Assembly: GCF_000682775.1 (NCBI RefSeq)
Contig: NZ_AWFI01000001.1
Span: 682,001 to 746,000 of the forward strand
Reading direction: 5' to 3'
Source of the DNA: Hyphomonas sp. L-53-1-40
Lineage (GTDB): Bacteria > Pseudomonadota > Alphaproteobacteria > Caulobacterales > Hyphomonadaceae
Length of the DNA stretch: 64,000 bases
The translations under genes and the position numbers were made by a program. The number at the start of each line of letters is the position of its first letter. Position 1 is the first letter of the stretch. Shown piece by piece: positions 51,879 to 59,922 of this stretch. The notes under the pieces are model-generated. The model made no database searches and was not told the origin of the DNA. It was given only the letters and a program-made list of their open reading frames with translations.

Positions 51879-53086
51879 TGCCGGCATTTGAGTATGTCGC
51901 CGTCGATGATCATGGCAGGCGCCAGAAAGGGATTATTTCCGCTGAAAGCCCGCGTTCTGCGCGCCGCGAATTGCGCCTGCGTGATCTCATGGCGCTCGAT
52001 GTCATTCCCGTCAGCGAGCAATCGGCCAAGGCAAGCCGCATCGGCGGCCGGATCGGCGAAAAGCAGCGTGTCCTTCTGGTACGGCAATTGTCCGTACTCC
52101 TGCAATCGGGCCTTCCGGTCGAACAGGCGCTTGGCGCCGCCGCAGAGGATGCGGCAACCCCGCAGGCCCAGCGTGTCCTGCACGCCATCAAGACCGAGGT
52201 CACCGAAGGCGCGCGTCTCGCAGACGCGATGTCAGTCGCGCCAAAGGCGTTTCCACCGCTCGTGCGGTCGGTCGTCTCTGCGGGCGAACTGTCGGGACGG
52301 CTTGGTGACGTCATGGAGCGCCTCGCCACATATCTTGAGCGTAGTCACCAGCTTCGCCAGAAAGTCCAGGCGGCGCTGATCTATCCCGCCGTTTTGGGGG
52401 TGATGGCCATCGGCATGATCATCGCCATGATGTTGTTCGTGGTGCCGCGCCTGGTCGAACAGTTCGACTTGTTCGACACCGATCTGCCACTGATCACACG
52501 TATCGTGGTCAATCTGTCAGAAACCCTGCAATCGCATGGTATCCTGATCGCTCTGGCGCTCGCGACCCTGGTTTTCGCCGCGATCCGCGCCTTCAGGGTT
52601 CCCGCGGTGCGCCGCGCAATTGATCGCTACAGCCTGAACCTACCGATTGTAGGCTCCTTGAACCGAACGGTTTGTGCGGGTCGCTTTGCGCGGGTTTTCG
52701 CGACGCTCTCCGGCTCTGGCGCGACCATTCTCGAGGCTTTGAGCGGAGCGAAGGGTGCTTCCGGCAATCTCGTCTTCAGCGAAGCGGCGGACCAGATCGC
52801 CGAACGCGTGCGCGAAGGCGGCTCCTTTGCCGGCGCGCTGAAGGCCACCGGTGTCTTCCCGCCCATGATGGTGCACATGGTCTCCAGCGGAGAGGCCGGG
52901 CGCGACATTCCCGGCATGATGACCCGCGCGGCAGACTATCTGGACAATGAATTCGAAACGGGATCGTCCACGCTCCTGTCCCTGCTGGAGCCGCTTATCA
53001 TTGTTGTGCTCGGCGGGCTGGTTGGCCTGATCGTTCTGTCGGTTATGTTGCCGATCCTGCAACTCAATACTCTCGCTATCGGATAG
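51878..53086 (+). CDS. gspF: Type II secretion inner-membrane protein GspF
   Basis: Inner-membrane platform protein of 402 aa with the usual two repeats of a cytoplasmic domain plus hydrophobic hairpin: RQLSVLLQSGLPVEQALGAA near 70 and ARVFATLSGSGATILEAL near 270, with transmembrane stretches around 170-190, 220-240 and 375-400. The start ATG 51878 follows GGGAGG by 6 nt and overlaps the gspE stop in a TGATG arrangement. It recruits GspE and GspL. Confidence 0.95.
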   Translation: MPAFEYVAVDDHGRRQKGIISAESPRSARRELRLRDLMALDVIPVSEQSAKASRIGGRIGEKQRVLLVRQLSVLLQSGLPVEQALGAAAEDAATPQAQRVLHAIKTEVTEGARLADAMSVAPKAFPPLVRSVVSAGELSGRLGDVMERLATYLERSHQLRQKVQAALIYPAVLGVMAIGMIIAMMLFVVPRLVEQFDLFDTDLPLITRIVVNLSETLQSHGILIALALATLVFAAIRAFRVPAVRRAIDRYSLNLPIVGSLNRTVCAGRFARVFATLSGSGATILEALSGAKGASGNLVFSEAADQIAERVREGGSFAGALKATGVFPPMMVHMVSSGEAGRDIPGMMTRAADYLDNEFETGSSTLLSLLEPLIIVVLGGLVGLIVLSVMLPILQLNTLAIG

Positions 53087-53095
53087 GAGGCAGTC

Positions 53096-53554
53096 ATGCA
53101 CTTAGTCACGCCCCGCACCCCTCAGGAAAAGCGCCGCAAGACGGCGGGCTTCTCGCTCGTGGAACTCATGGTGGTGGTTTTCATCATGGGCCTGCTTGCC
53201 ACGCTGATCGTCATCAATGTTGCGCCGGCGACCGACCAGTCCCGCATTGGCAAGACACATTCCGACATTGCCGCGCTCGAAAGCGCGCTCGATATGTATA
53301 ATCTCGACATGTATGGCTACCCTTCCGCAGATCAGGGGTTGGCCGCGCTGAGTACGGCGCCCAGCGGCGCACAGGCCGCGCAGTACCGCCCCGGTGGCTA
53401 TATCAAACGCATGCGGACTGATCCCTGGGGCAATGAATATGAATACGCTTATCCCGGCACCCGGTCGGGCAGCGCCTATGACGTCTTCTCCACCGGTCCG
53501 GACGGACAGGCCGGAACGGACGACGATATCGGGAACTGGGATCCCGCTAGCTGA
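53096..53554 (+). CDS. gspG: Major pseudopilin GspG
   Basis: Major subunit of the pseudopilus, 152 aa. The prepilin cleavage site is G18/F19 (TAGFSLVELMVVV, with Glu at +5), followed by a hydrophobic helix. The C-terminal part has the GspG markers LDMYNLDMYGYPSADQGL, DPWGNEYEYAYPG and STGPDGQAGTDDDIGNW, with acidic residues that bind calcium. It requires a prepilin peptidase (GspO/PilD), not present in this window. Confidence 0.97.
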   Translation: MHLVTPRTPQEKRRKTAGFSLVELMVVVFIMGLLATLIVINVAPATDQSRIGKTHSDIAALESALDMYNLDMYGYPSADQGLAALSTAPSGAQAAQYRPGGYIKRMRTDPWGNEYEYAYPGTRSGSAYDVFSTGPDGQAGTDDDIGNWDPAS

Positions 53555-54027
53555 TGACGCCAATCCTGTCCTCTCAATCCGGCATGTCTCTGGTTGAGGT
53601 TCTGGTTGCGCTCTTCATTCTGGCGCTGGCCAGCGCCGCGATCGTCATGACCTTGCCGCGCCAGCCTTCCCGGATCGACCGGGAAGTTGCTCGGCTCGAA
53701 TTGGCGATAGATCGTCTGACGGATGAGGCGATTGCCTCCGGAGAGGTGCGCGCTATCCGGTTGGAGGACGATGAATATGTGGCGCAGGCTTGGCGCGACA
53801 GTCGCTGGGTCGCGCTGCCGCGATCGGCGCACAAATTGCCATCCCCTCTGACGATCTCTGTCTCAACGACGCGGCGGGGACTTCAGGAAAGTGATCTGAA
53901 GGATTGGCCAGACATCGTGGCAGATGCGACCGGCATCGTGTCAGCGCGGCCGCTGACCCTTGCCGAGGGTGCGGACCGGCGGGTGCTGACCGTGTCCTCG
54001 TCCGGCATGGTCGAGGTGGAGCGCTGA
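53554..54027 (+). CDS. gspH: Minor pseudopilin GspH
   Basis: Minor pseudopilin of 157 aa. A prepilin site G10/M11 (SGMSLVEVLVALF, Glu at +5) is followed by a hydrophobic helix and a beta-rich domain (DEYVAQAWRDSRWVAL). The start overlaps the gspG stop by 1 nt. Sequence conservation outside the N-terminus is low, as usual for GspH; assignment relies on operon order. Confidence 0.88.
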   Translation: MTPILSSQSGMSLVEVLVALFILALASAAIVMTLPRQPSRIDREVARLELAIDRLTDEAIASGEVRAIRLEDDEYVAQAWRDSRWVALPRSAHKLPSPLTISVSTTRRGLQESDLKDWPDIVADATGIVSARPLTLAEGADRRVLTVSSSGMVEVER

Positions 54028-54028
54028 C

Positions 54029-54406
54029 ATGAGTTCTCCGCGTTCACAGCAAGGCTTCACGCTGGTCGAAGTGCTGGTTGCGCTCGGCGTGTTCAGTATT
54101 GCTGCCATGTCGCTTGCGCATCTCGGGAACGAAACCCTTGCCGGCGCGCGCCATGTGGATCAGCGTTTCCTTGCCACTGTCGAAGCTGACAATCTGATGG
54201 CCGAAGCGCTTGTTCGTCCCGGCGACATTCTGCCGGGTGTGAACACCGGGCAAAGCACGCAGCGCGGACGCAGGCTGACCTGGATGCGCACGATCAGCGC
54301 CACCGGACGGGAAGGCCTGTTTTCGGTGTCGGTCACGATAGGCGATGCTGAAACGGGGCAGCAACTCGTGAGCCGCCAAACCCTGATGCGGGTGCCGACA
54401 TCATGA
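54029..54406 (+). CDS. gspI: Minor pseudopilin GspI
   Basis: Minor pseudopilin of 125 aa. Prepilin site G9/F10 (QGFTLVEVLVALGVFS, Glu at +5), then the family element VEADNLMAEAL near residue 50 and RRLTWMRTISAT near 80. The gspJ start overlaps its stop by 4 nt. GspI, J and K form the tip complex of the pseudopilus. Confidence 0.92.
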   Translation: MSSPRSQQGFTLVEVLVALGVFSIAAMSLAHLGNETLAGARHVDQRFLATVEADNLMAEALVRPGDILPGVNTGQSTQRGRRLTWMRTISATGREGLFSVSVTIGDAETGQQLVSRQTLMRVPTS

Positions 54407-54999
54407 GCAAGTCGGCCGGGTTCACCTTGATCGAAATGTTGGTCGCGCTCGCCGTGACCTCGCTGCTCATGGTGGCAGGTTCGACCCTGTTGATCCAGAC
54501 ATTACGGTCCGGCCAGATGGTGGAGTCCCGCACAGAGATGGTTCGCGATCAGGACACAGCCCATAGCCTGCTGCGGGATGACCTCGCCAATGCGACCCTG
54601 CGCCTGACCCAACCGCCCAATGGGCTCGATGCTCCCAAGGCCTTCAGCGGCGGATTCTCCACGTTGGAACCCTTACTGGCCTTCACGCGGGGCGGCTGGA
54701 TCAATCCCGGTCATGTCGAGCCGCGGGGCGACCTGCAACGCGTGGAATACTTCCTGACCGACGGAAGCCTTGTTCGCCGCGCCTGGCTGCGCCCTGATCC
54801 GGTCTACAACACGCCCTATGCAGATCGCGTGATTGCCGACGATCTCGACAGCGTCGGTCTGCGCTTTCTGACCGGCACCAGTTGGCAACTGGACTGGCCG
54901 GGCCAATCAGACACGCTACCGGATCTGGTCGAGCTGACTTTCGTGTTCGGAGAAGGAGATGAGTTGCGCCAGCTTTTCCTTGTTGGGGGCGCAGGATGA
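54403..54999 (+). CDS. gspJ: Minor pseudopilin GspJ
   Basis: Minor pseudopilin of 198 aa. Prepilin site G6/F7 (AGFTLIEMLVALAVTS, Glu at +5) followed by family segments LLRDDLANATLR near 47, VEYFLTDGSLVRRAW near 116 and a C-terminal beta domain. Overlaps gspI and gspK by 4 nt each, so the genes are translationally coupled. Confidence 0.92.
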   Translation: MSKSAGFTLIEMLVALAVTSLLMVAGSTLLIQTLRSGQMVESRTEMVRDQDTAHSLLRDDLANATLRLTQPPNGLDAPKAFSGGFSTLEPLLAFTRGGWINPGHVEPRGDLQRVEYFLTDGSLVRRAWLRPDPVYNTPYADRVIADDLDSVGLRFLTGTSWQLDWPGQSDTLPDLVELTFVFGEGDELRQLFLVGGAG

Positions 55000-55982
55000 A
55001 ACGCTCGCACCGTTCCGATCATGAGCGCGGCGCGACCCTGCTCAGCGTCTTGCTCATCATCGTCCTGATGTCGACGGCGGCGCTCGCGGCGACCGATGCG
55101 TTGGCGCGGTCTGTCAGCGTTTCGCGAGTCTCAGCCAGCCGGGCCGACAGCTTCTGGGCAACACGCGGGGCCTTGTCTGTGGGTGAGACATTTGTGAACG
55201 AGGTCCTGGCAAAGACAGACGGAGCCTTGACGCCAGACTCTCTGTTGTTCCGTGAGCCGATTGTATTTGCGTATTCGCGTGGGACAATTTCCGTCCGGTT
55301 TTACGAGGCCACGAATTGCCTGAATCTGAATGCGCTTTCGCTGGGGGACGATGAAGCCTCCGCCGGGAGCGTGTCCCCCGACCAATTCCACCGCATGCTT
55401 GAGGGCGCAGGCCTGTTCAACAGCGAGGCGCAGCATCTGGTGGATTCGCTGTCCGACTGGATGGACGCGGATACCAGTCCCCGCGCCTCCGGCGCCGAAG
55501 ATGGCGCGTATGGAGGCCGGGCAATCCCTCATCGGACGCCGGGACAGCGGCTCGTCTCTATCAGCGATCTACGCGCGATCGACGGCTTCACTCCAGATGT
55601 AATGAACGAGATTTCGAACCTGATCTGCGTCCGTTCAAGGTCGGATGATGCACCGCTGAACATCAACACGCTGACAGCGGATCAGGCGCCACTGCTGGCA
55701 GCGCGCTTCTCCGACGAGTTGTCCACAAGCGAAGCCGAACAGCTGATCCTGTCGCGCCCGGAAGGGGGGTGGCTGAATGTTGGTGAATTCCTCCTGTCGC
55801 GGGATGTGGCCAGTATCGCGCCGGAATTGCGCCGGGATAGCGCGCTGTCGATACGCTCCGATCAGATTGGGGCTGCCATTTCGATTGCCTCCGACACGGG
55901 CACCATTCGCATCGATGCGACCTATGGGCGTGGCACCGATGGCATTTATGTCCTACAGGGCTCAAACAGGAGATCAGGCTGA
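54996..55982 (+). CDS. gspK: Minor pseudopilin GspK
   Basis: Largest minor pseudopilin, 328 aa, located at the pseudopilus tip. Prepilin-like site G12/A13 (RGATLLSVLLIIVLM) lacks Glu at +5, as is usual for GspK. The GspK helical domain shows LVDSLSDWMDADTSPR near 148 and PLNINTLTADQAPLL near 220. Start overlaps gspJ by 4 nt; stop overlaps gspL by 1 nt. Confidence 0.92.
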   Translation: MKRSHRSDHERGATLLSVLLIIVLMSTAALAATDALARSVSVSRVSASRADSFWATRGALSVGETFVNEVLAKTDGALTPDSLLFREPIVFAYSRGTISVRFYEATNCLNLNALSLGDDEASAGSVSPDQFHRMLEGAGLFNSEAQHLVDSLSDWMDADTSPRASGAEDGAYGGRAIPHRTPGQRLVSISDLRAIDGFTPDVMNEISNLICVRSRSDDAPLNINTLTADQAPLLAARFSDELSTSEAEQLILSRPEGGWLNVGEFLLSRDVASIAPELRRDSALSIRSDQIGAAISIASDTGTIRIDATYGRGTDGIYVLQGSNRRSG

Positions 55983-57088
55983 TGCGGCCGAGACTTTACA
56001 CGCAAATCCCGAGGGACGGCGACAACTGGCGGTTCGTGCGGAGCGGTCCGTCCGGGCTTGAGCCCGTACCGGAGAGCGCTGGCATTCCATCTGGTGCGGA
56101 TGTTGTCGTCTTCGTTCCCGGAACCGAAGTGACAGCGCACCGGGTGCGTGCGGCGGCCCGGCGGCCGGTAGAACTGACGCGCCTTGCGACGTTTGCCATC
56201 GAGGATGATCTCGCCGTGCCGGTCGAGTCCGTTCACGTCGCCGTGTCTGCGGATCAGGACGATGCGGGGTTCCGGATGGTCTATGCCGTGTCCCACGCGG
56301 TCATGCAGCATTGGCTGGACCAGCTTGAGGCGGCCGGCCTCGGATCGGCCCGGATTGTGCCGGATCTGTCCCTGTTGCCGCCAACCGAACAGGTCGATTT
56401 CGGTCGCTATCAATTGCTGACCATCGAGGGACGTCCCGTTGCGTTCGACAACGACTGGCCGAGTGATGTCATGTCGGCGCTCCTCAAGGGCACGGAGGCA
56501 AACGCCGCTCCCCGCCGCGAAGAGTCCCTGACCGAACTGGCGCTTTGGGCCGAGGCGGCGCCGCGCCTGACCGATCTCCGGCAGGGCACATATGCCCGCG
56601 CCTCTGAAATCGGCATCTCTCTGAAACAGTTTCGCTTGCCCGCGGCGCTTGCGGCCACCCTGTTTGTGGCATGGGGCGCGCAGACGGCGCTGTCGGTGCA
56701 TACGATGAAGAATCTGACGACGGCGCTGGATGCGGAATCCCGCGCGCAGTATGCCGCCGCTTTCCCGGGCCAGCAGGTGCCGTCCAATCCTGCCGCCGCC
56801 TTGCGCTCGCGCACCGGGTCAGCGACCAGCGTCGCCGCGCCCAGCTTCCAGCAGACCAGTGCGGCGCTATACGGAGCGGTGGAGAGTGTCAGCGGAGCGA
56901 ATTTGGTCAGCTTGCGCTATGACCGCGCCATCGGTGAACTCCGTGCCACGCTGACATATCCAGCCTTTGGAGCTGACCTGGATCTGAAGACGGCGGTTGA
57001 GGCCACCGGCCTGCAGGTCAGTTTGGGGGATACGCGCCTTGAGGATGGACGGGTTGTGGGCGATCTGTCGATTGGAGGCCGGTCATGA
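55982..57088 (+). CDS. gspL: Type II secretion protein GspL
   Basis: Inner-membrane protein of 368 aa that links GspE to the periplasm. The first 215 residues form the cytoplasmic actin-like domain (FATFAIEDDLAVPVESVHVAV near 70); a transmembrane helix lies at about 220-240 (ALAATLFVAWGAQTAL); a small periplasmic ferredoxin-like domain ends the protein. Overlaps gspM by 4 nt. Length matches family. Confidence 0.9.
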   Translation: MRPRLYTQIPRDGDNWRFVRSGPSGLEPVPESAGIPSGADVVVFVPGTEVTAHRVRAAARRPVELTRLATFAIEDDLAVPVESVHVAVSADQDDAGFRMVYAVSHAVMQHWLDQLEAAGLGSARIVPDLSLLPPTEQVDFGRYQLLTIEGRPVAFDNDWPSDVMSALLKGTEANAAPRREESLTELALWAEAAPRLTDLRQGTYARASEIGISLKQFRLPAALAATLFVAWGAQTALSVHTMKNLTTALDAESRAQYAAAFPGQQVPSNPAAALRSRTGSATSVAAPSFQQTSAALYGAVESVSGANLVSLRYDRAIGELRATLTYPAFGADLDLKTAVEATGLQVSLGDTRLEDGRVVGDLSIGGRS

Positions 57089-57561
57089 TGGGATACTGGA
57101 ACAGCCGCACCGGACGAGAGCGGGCATTCATCAGCGTGGCACTCCTGCTCGTGATTGTCGCGCTCCTGCAATTCGCGATCGTGCGGCCCCTGATGGCTGC
57201 AAAGGCGGACTCGAAATTGGCTCTGGAAGCCGCCAGTCGGCAGCTCGACGTGGTCTCTGCGGAGCTCACCTCACAAACGACGCGCGTGGCCGGTGCCACT
57301 GCCGCCCGCGCCTCCAGTCAGAACTTACGGTCGGACCTGTTGCAGCTTGCCAATGCGAGAGGCCTGTCCGTGTCGCGGTTGCAGACCGCAGATGACGGCC
57401 GACTGATCCTGCAGTTTGAGCGGACGGTGCCGACGCTGGTCTATGCCTGGCTGGCCGATGCGGACATGCGCTATGGCGCCGTGCCTGAACGCGTGACCAT
57501 GTTCGCCGAGGAGGCTGGCTATGTGCGGGCAAGTTTTGAGTTTGCGGGAGGCGGGTCATGA
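57085..57561 (+). CDS. gspM: Type II secretion protein GspM
   Basis: Inner-membrane partner of GspL, 158 aa. N-terminal transmembrane helix at about 12-32 (AFISVALLLVIVALLQFAIV), then a coiled region (residues 35-75) and a small periplasmic domain (LRSDLLQLANARGLSVSRLQ). Low sequence conservation is usual; the call rests on operon order, size and topology. Overlaps gspN by 4 nt. Confidence 0.88.
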   Translation: MMGYWNSRTGRERAFISVALLLVIVALLQFAIVRPLMAAKADSKLALEAASRQLDVVSAELTSQTTRVAGATAARASSQNLRSDLLQLANARGLSVSRLQTADDGRLILQFERTVPTLVYAWLADADMRYGAVPERVTMFAEEAGYVRASFEFAGGGS

Positions 57562-58304
57562 TGCGGACAGGATTTCTCTTTGTCGCGCTCTTCGTCATCA
57601 CGCTGATTGGCGGTCTGATCGCTTTCGCGCCCCTGTCCTTTGCCTTGCGCCAGTCAGGTATCGCGGATCGCGGCGTCAGCTGGCAGCAGGCGCGTGGGTC
57701 GGTTTGGCATGGTCAGGTCACCGGCCTGTCATGGCGCGGCACGCCGCTCGGTGCGGTCAATCTCGATTCCGATGTTTTGCGTTTCGTGACAGGCAGCCCG
57801 TCGCATGACGTGTCGTGGAGCGGGCCGTTTGGCCAGGGGCGGGGCAGGATCAAGGCATCCGGATCGTCTGTTGTGGCGGAAGAAGTGTCCTTGAATATTC
57901 CGCTAACGGAACAGGTTGGCGCCGATCCTGTTATTGCGCAGCTCGGCAGCAGCCTCCGACTCTCGAACGGCTCTGTGAAATTGTCTGGCGACCGGTGCGA
58001 GGCGGCGGCGGGGAATGTGACGAGCGATGTGGCCCGCCTTGCCGCGGCATCGTTTGGCCGGGACTGGCCCGTCCTCAGCGGTCCGCTGACTTGCAAGGAC
58101 ACCCGGTTGACTGCGCAATTGTCTGGGGATGCGGGAGACGGCACACGCATTGTCCTCAAGGCCGTTGCACAGGATGGGTTTGAATTGGAACTGACCAATT
58201 TTGATGATGAATTGCGCGCTGCCTTGCTGGCTGCGGGATTTACAGACCGGAATGGTGCGCTGGTCTACACGCGGTCCGTGAACAGAATGGAGACAAGGCC
58301 ATGA
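57558..58304 (+). CDS. gspN: Type II secretion protein GspN
   Basis: Inner-membrane-anchored protein of 248 aa. A hydrophobic N-terminal helix (FLFVALFVITLIGGLIAFAP) is followed by the GspN pattern VSWQQARGSVWHGQVTGLSW near 42, typical of this family, and a beta-rich periplasmic region. GspN is present only in some systems and its role is not settled. Its end overlaps the following lipoprotein gene by 4 nt. Confidence 0.88.
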   Translation: MMRTGFLFVALFVITLIGGLIAFAPLSFALRQSGIADRGVSWQQARGSVWHGQVTGLSWRGTPLGAVNLDSDVLRFVTGSPSHDVSWSGPFGQGRGRIKASGSSVVAEEVSLNIPLTEQVGADPVIAQLGSSLRLSNGSVKLSGDRCEAAAGNVTSDVARLAAASFGRDWPVLSGPLTCKDTRLTAQLSGDAGDGTRIVLKAVAQDGFELELTNFDDELRAALLAAGFTDRNGALVYTRSVNRMETRP

Positions 58305-58771
58305 GGCAGGTAATTGCGATTGTCGCGGGGGCGCTGCTGCTGGCGGCATGTGCGAGCGGCGACAAGAAGCGGCCCGTTCCGCCGGCGCCAGAGGTTCCCG
58401 AGGCAGGCAATTTACCAGTGCAGGATCTTGCGGATGGCGAGTGCGCGCTATTCCTGTGGACCCAGGGCGCGCCGCGACGCTTCATCTACTTCTCCAAGGC
58501 AGGTAGTCAGACAGCCGAAACCATGCTGTCGGAAACCCAGCAGACCATGGCTCTGGTCCGCCAGGGCGGGACCTTGTTCGGACAATTCATGACCGAAATG
58601 GATTACACGACCATCGAGGGCGAGACGATGTCCCTGCGAATCACGCCCGGCGAGATGGTGGAGGGCGGGCAAAAAATCTCAACTGGCCGTATCAAGCTAC
58701 TGAATGATGGAGGTTGGGAGACCGTGATTCCTGTGGCGGGTTTGCGGGCGTGCCAGCCGGATGCTGAGTGA
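58301..58771 (+). CDS. Operon-terminal lipoprotein of unknown function
   Basis: Not recognised. Lipoprotein of 156 aa: signal peptide and lipobox LLAAC (Cys about 17), then a proline-rich linker (residues 24-38) and a small domain with beta-strand character (CALFLWTQGAPRRFIYFS, LFGQFMTEMDYTTIEG). It overlaps gspN by 4 nt and is the last gene of the gsp operon, so it is made with the secretion machinery. A pilotin-like or substrate-handling role is possible, but no known pilotin signature is seen. Confidence 0.75.
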   Translation: MRQVIAIVAGALLLAACASGDKKRPVPPAPEVPEAGNLPVQDLADGECALFLWTQGAPRRFIYFSKAGSQTAETMLSETQQTMALVRQGGTLFGQFMTEMDYTTIEGETMSLRITPGEMVEGGQKISTGRIKLLNDGGWETVIPVAGLRACQPDAE

Positions 58772-58837
58772 TTGCAAGGCCTTCGGGTCGGGCGGCTCCA
58801 AGCGGGCTACATATAAGATACGCAAACGTGTCATTAC

Positions 58838-58855
58838 TTGACGTAAATCTGTCAT
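58838..58855 (+). promoter_or_regulatory. Candidate PHO box before CAP-domain gene
   Basis: TTGACGTAAATCTGTCAT matches the PhoB recognition pattern CTGTCAT-N4-CTGTCAT at 11 of 14 half-site positions, with an exact second half-site, and its linker is AAAT. A further GTGTCAT lies at 58828-58834. TATTGT at 58862 could serve as the -10 element. It is 20 nt before the annotated start. Confidence 0.45.
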
Positions 58856-58874
58856 ACATCGTATTGTGACACTT

Positions 58875-59693
58875 ATGTTACAGAAGCAATACAGATATAT
58901 GTCAATCTCCGCTCTGGCGCTTGCGGCGCTGGGACTGACTGCGAATGCCCAACAGGCATGTGACCTGTCGGATGGTCTCGGCCTGCAGCCTGCTGCATTC
59001 CAGACCGAAACCGAAGCCTGTTTTGAAGGCCTCAATGGCGTCACGCCGGATACGTTCATGCAAGGCCAGCTTGGCCAGTTCACGGCCGCTGACCGCAGCG
59101 ACGCTGGCAAGGCGAGCCTTGAAACCCTCGCAACGCTGAACGAAGCCGCGCGTATCCATGCCTATGACATGGCTGTGCGGGGCTATGTGTCCCACGAGGA
59201 CATGGAAGGACGCAGTCATCTCGACCGGGTCCGCCTGCTGGACCGCACCCACCTCATGGGGGCCTTCGGTGCCAACATGGCCATTGTGGATGACTCGGCC
59301 ACGCCTGAAGAAGCCTATCGTGCCCTGATGGCAGACCCTGCCAACAAGGCCAATCTCAAGCGCGGCGAGTTCGATCATACCGGTGTGGCGGCTGTGCGCG
59401 CCAATGGCCGGATCTATTTGGTCCAGCTGTTCTCCCGTGTTGAAGGGACGCTGCAGGCTCCGATGCCGACCCAGATGAACGGCAAGACTGACCTCAAGGC
59501 CGTCTTCGCGGAATCCCGCGCTGAGCCACTTGGCTGGTCGGTTGTCTCCACGTCCGGCAATGTGCTCGCCAAGGGCATCGGCGATAGCGTCCCGGCCAGC
59601 GAGCTGAAGGGCCAGTCTGGCTATCTGACCATCGACATGGCACTCGGCAAGGACCGCTACACGCTCAAAGGCCCTGCGGTCTCACTGTTCTGA
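58875..59693 (+). CDS. Secreted CAP-domain (SCP/PR-1) protein
   Basis: Exported protein of about 272 aa (248 if the ATG at 58899 is used). Signal peptide ends at NAQQ. A CAP/SCP-type domain covers about residues 80-190: LNEAARIHAYDMAVRGYVSHED (histidine and acidic residues of the CAP cavity), then GANMAIVDD, LMADPANKANLKRGEFDHTGVAA. Bacterial CAP proteins are secreted or wall-associated with uncertain function. A candidate PHO box lies just upstream and the type II secretion operon ends 103 nt earlier, so it could be a secretion substrate. A short hairpin terminator follows. Confidence 0.8.
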   Translation: MLQKQYRYMSISALALAALGLTANAQQACDLSDGLGLQPAAFQTETEACFEGLNGVTPDTFMQGQLGQFTAADRSDAGKASLETLATLNEAARIHAYDMAVRGYVSHEDMEGRSHLDRVRLLDRTHLMGAFGANMAIVDDSATPEEAYRALMADPANKANLKRGEFDHTGVAAVRANGRIYLVQLFSRVEGTLQAPMPTQMNGKTDLKAVFAESRAEPLGWSVVSTSGNVLAKGIGDSVPASELKGQSGYLTIDMALGKDRYTLKGPAVSLF

Positions 59694-59720
59694 GCCGCGC
59701 ACTGTCTCCAAAAATGAAGA

Positions 59721-59749
59721 AAGCCGGTCCCCTCGGAGGGCCGGCTTTT
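59721..59749. terminator. Terminator between CAP gene and tRNA-Gly
   Basis: AAGCCGGTCCC-CTCGG-AGGGCCGGCTTTT: stem of 10-11 bp with a 5-nt loop and a T-run on the plus strand; AAA on the other side means it could serve the minus strand as well. Confidence 0.8.
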
Positions 59750-59753
59750 CCTT

Positions 59754-59827
59754 TGGAGCGGGTGAAGGGAATCGAACCCTCGTCGTCAGCTTGGGAAGCT
59801 GCTGCTCTACCATTGAGCTACACCCGC
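59754..59827 (-). tRNA. tRNA-Gly (CCC)
   Basis: 74-nt cloverleaf on the minus strand. Acceptor GCGGGTG pairs with CACCCGC, CCA is encoded, and the T-arm is GGGTTCGATTCCC. The anticodon loop reads TTCCCAA, anticodon CCC. The outer anticodon-stem pair is a G-A mismatch. Confidence 0.85.
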
Positions 59828-59922
59828 GCGCGCAAAGCCATTTGATCCGAAATTTCTTGTTGAGCAAGCGTCTACGGCCTTTCGCCCTTTAAGAACGACC
59901 CGCTTCGGCGTAGAAGGCCGCC

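Noticed and set aside
58838..58867. Plain sigma-70 promoter TTGACG-N18-TATTGT before the CAP gene
   Set aside because: Possible, but the same bases make a better PHO box whose regulator normally replaces the -35 contact; kept as the PHO box reading.
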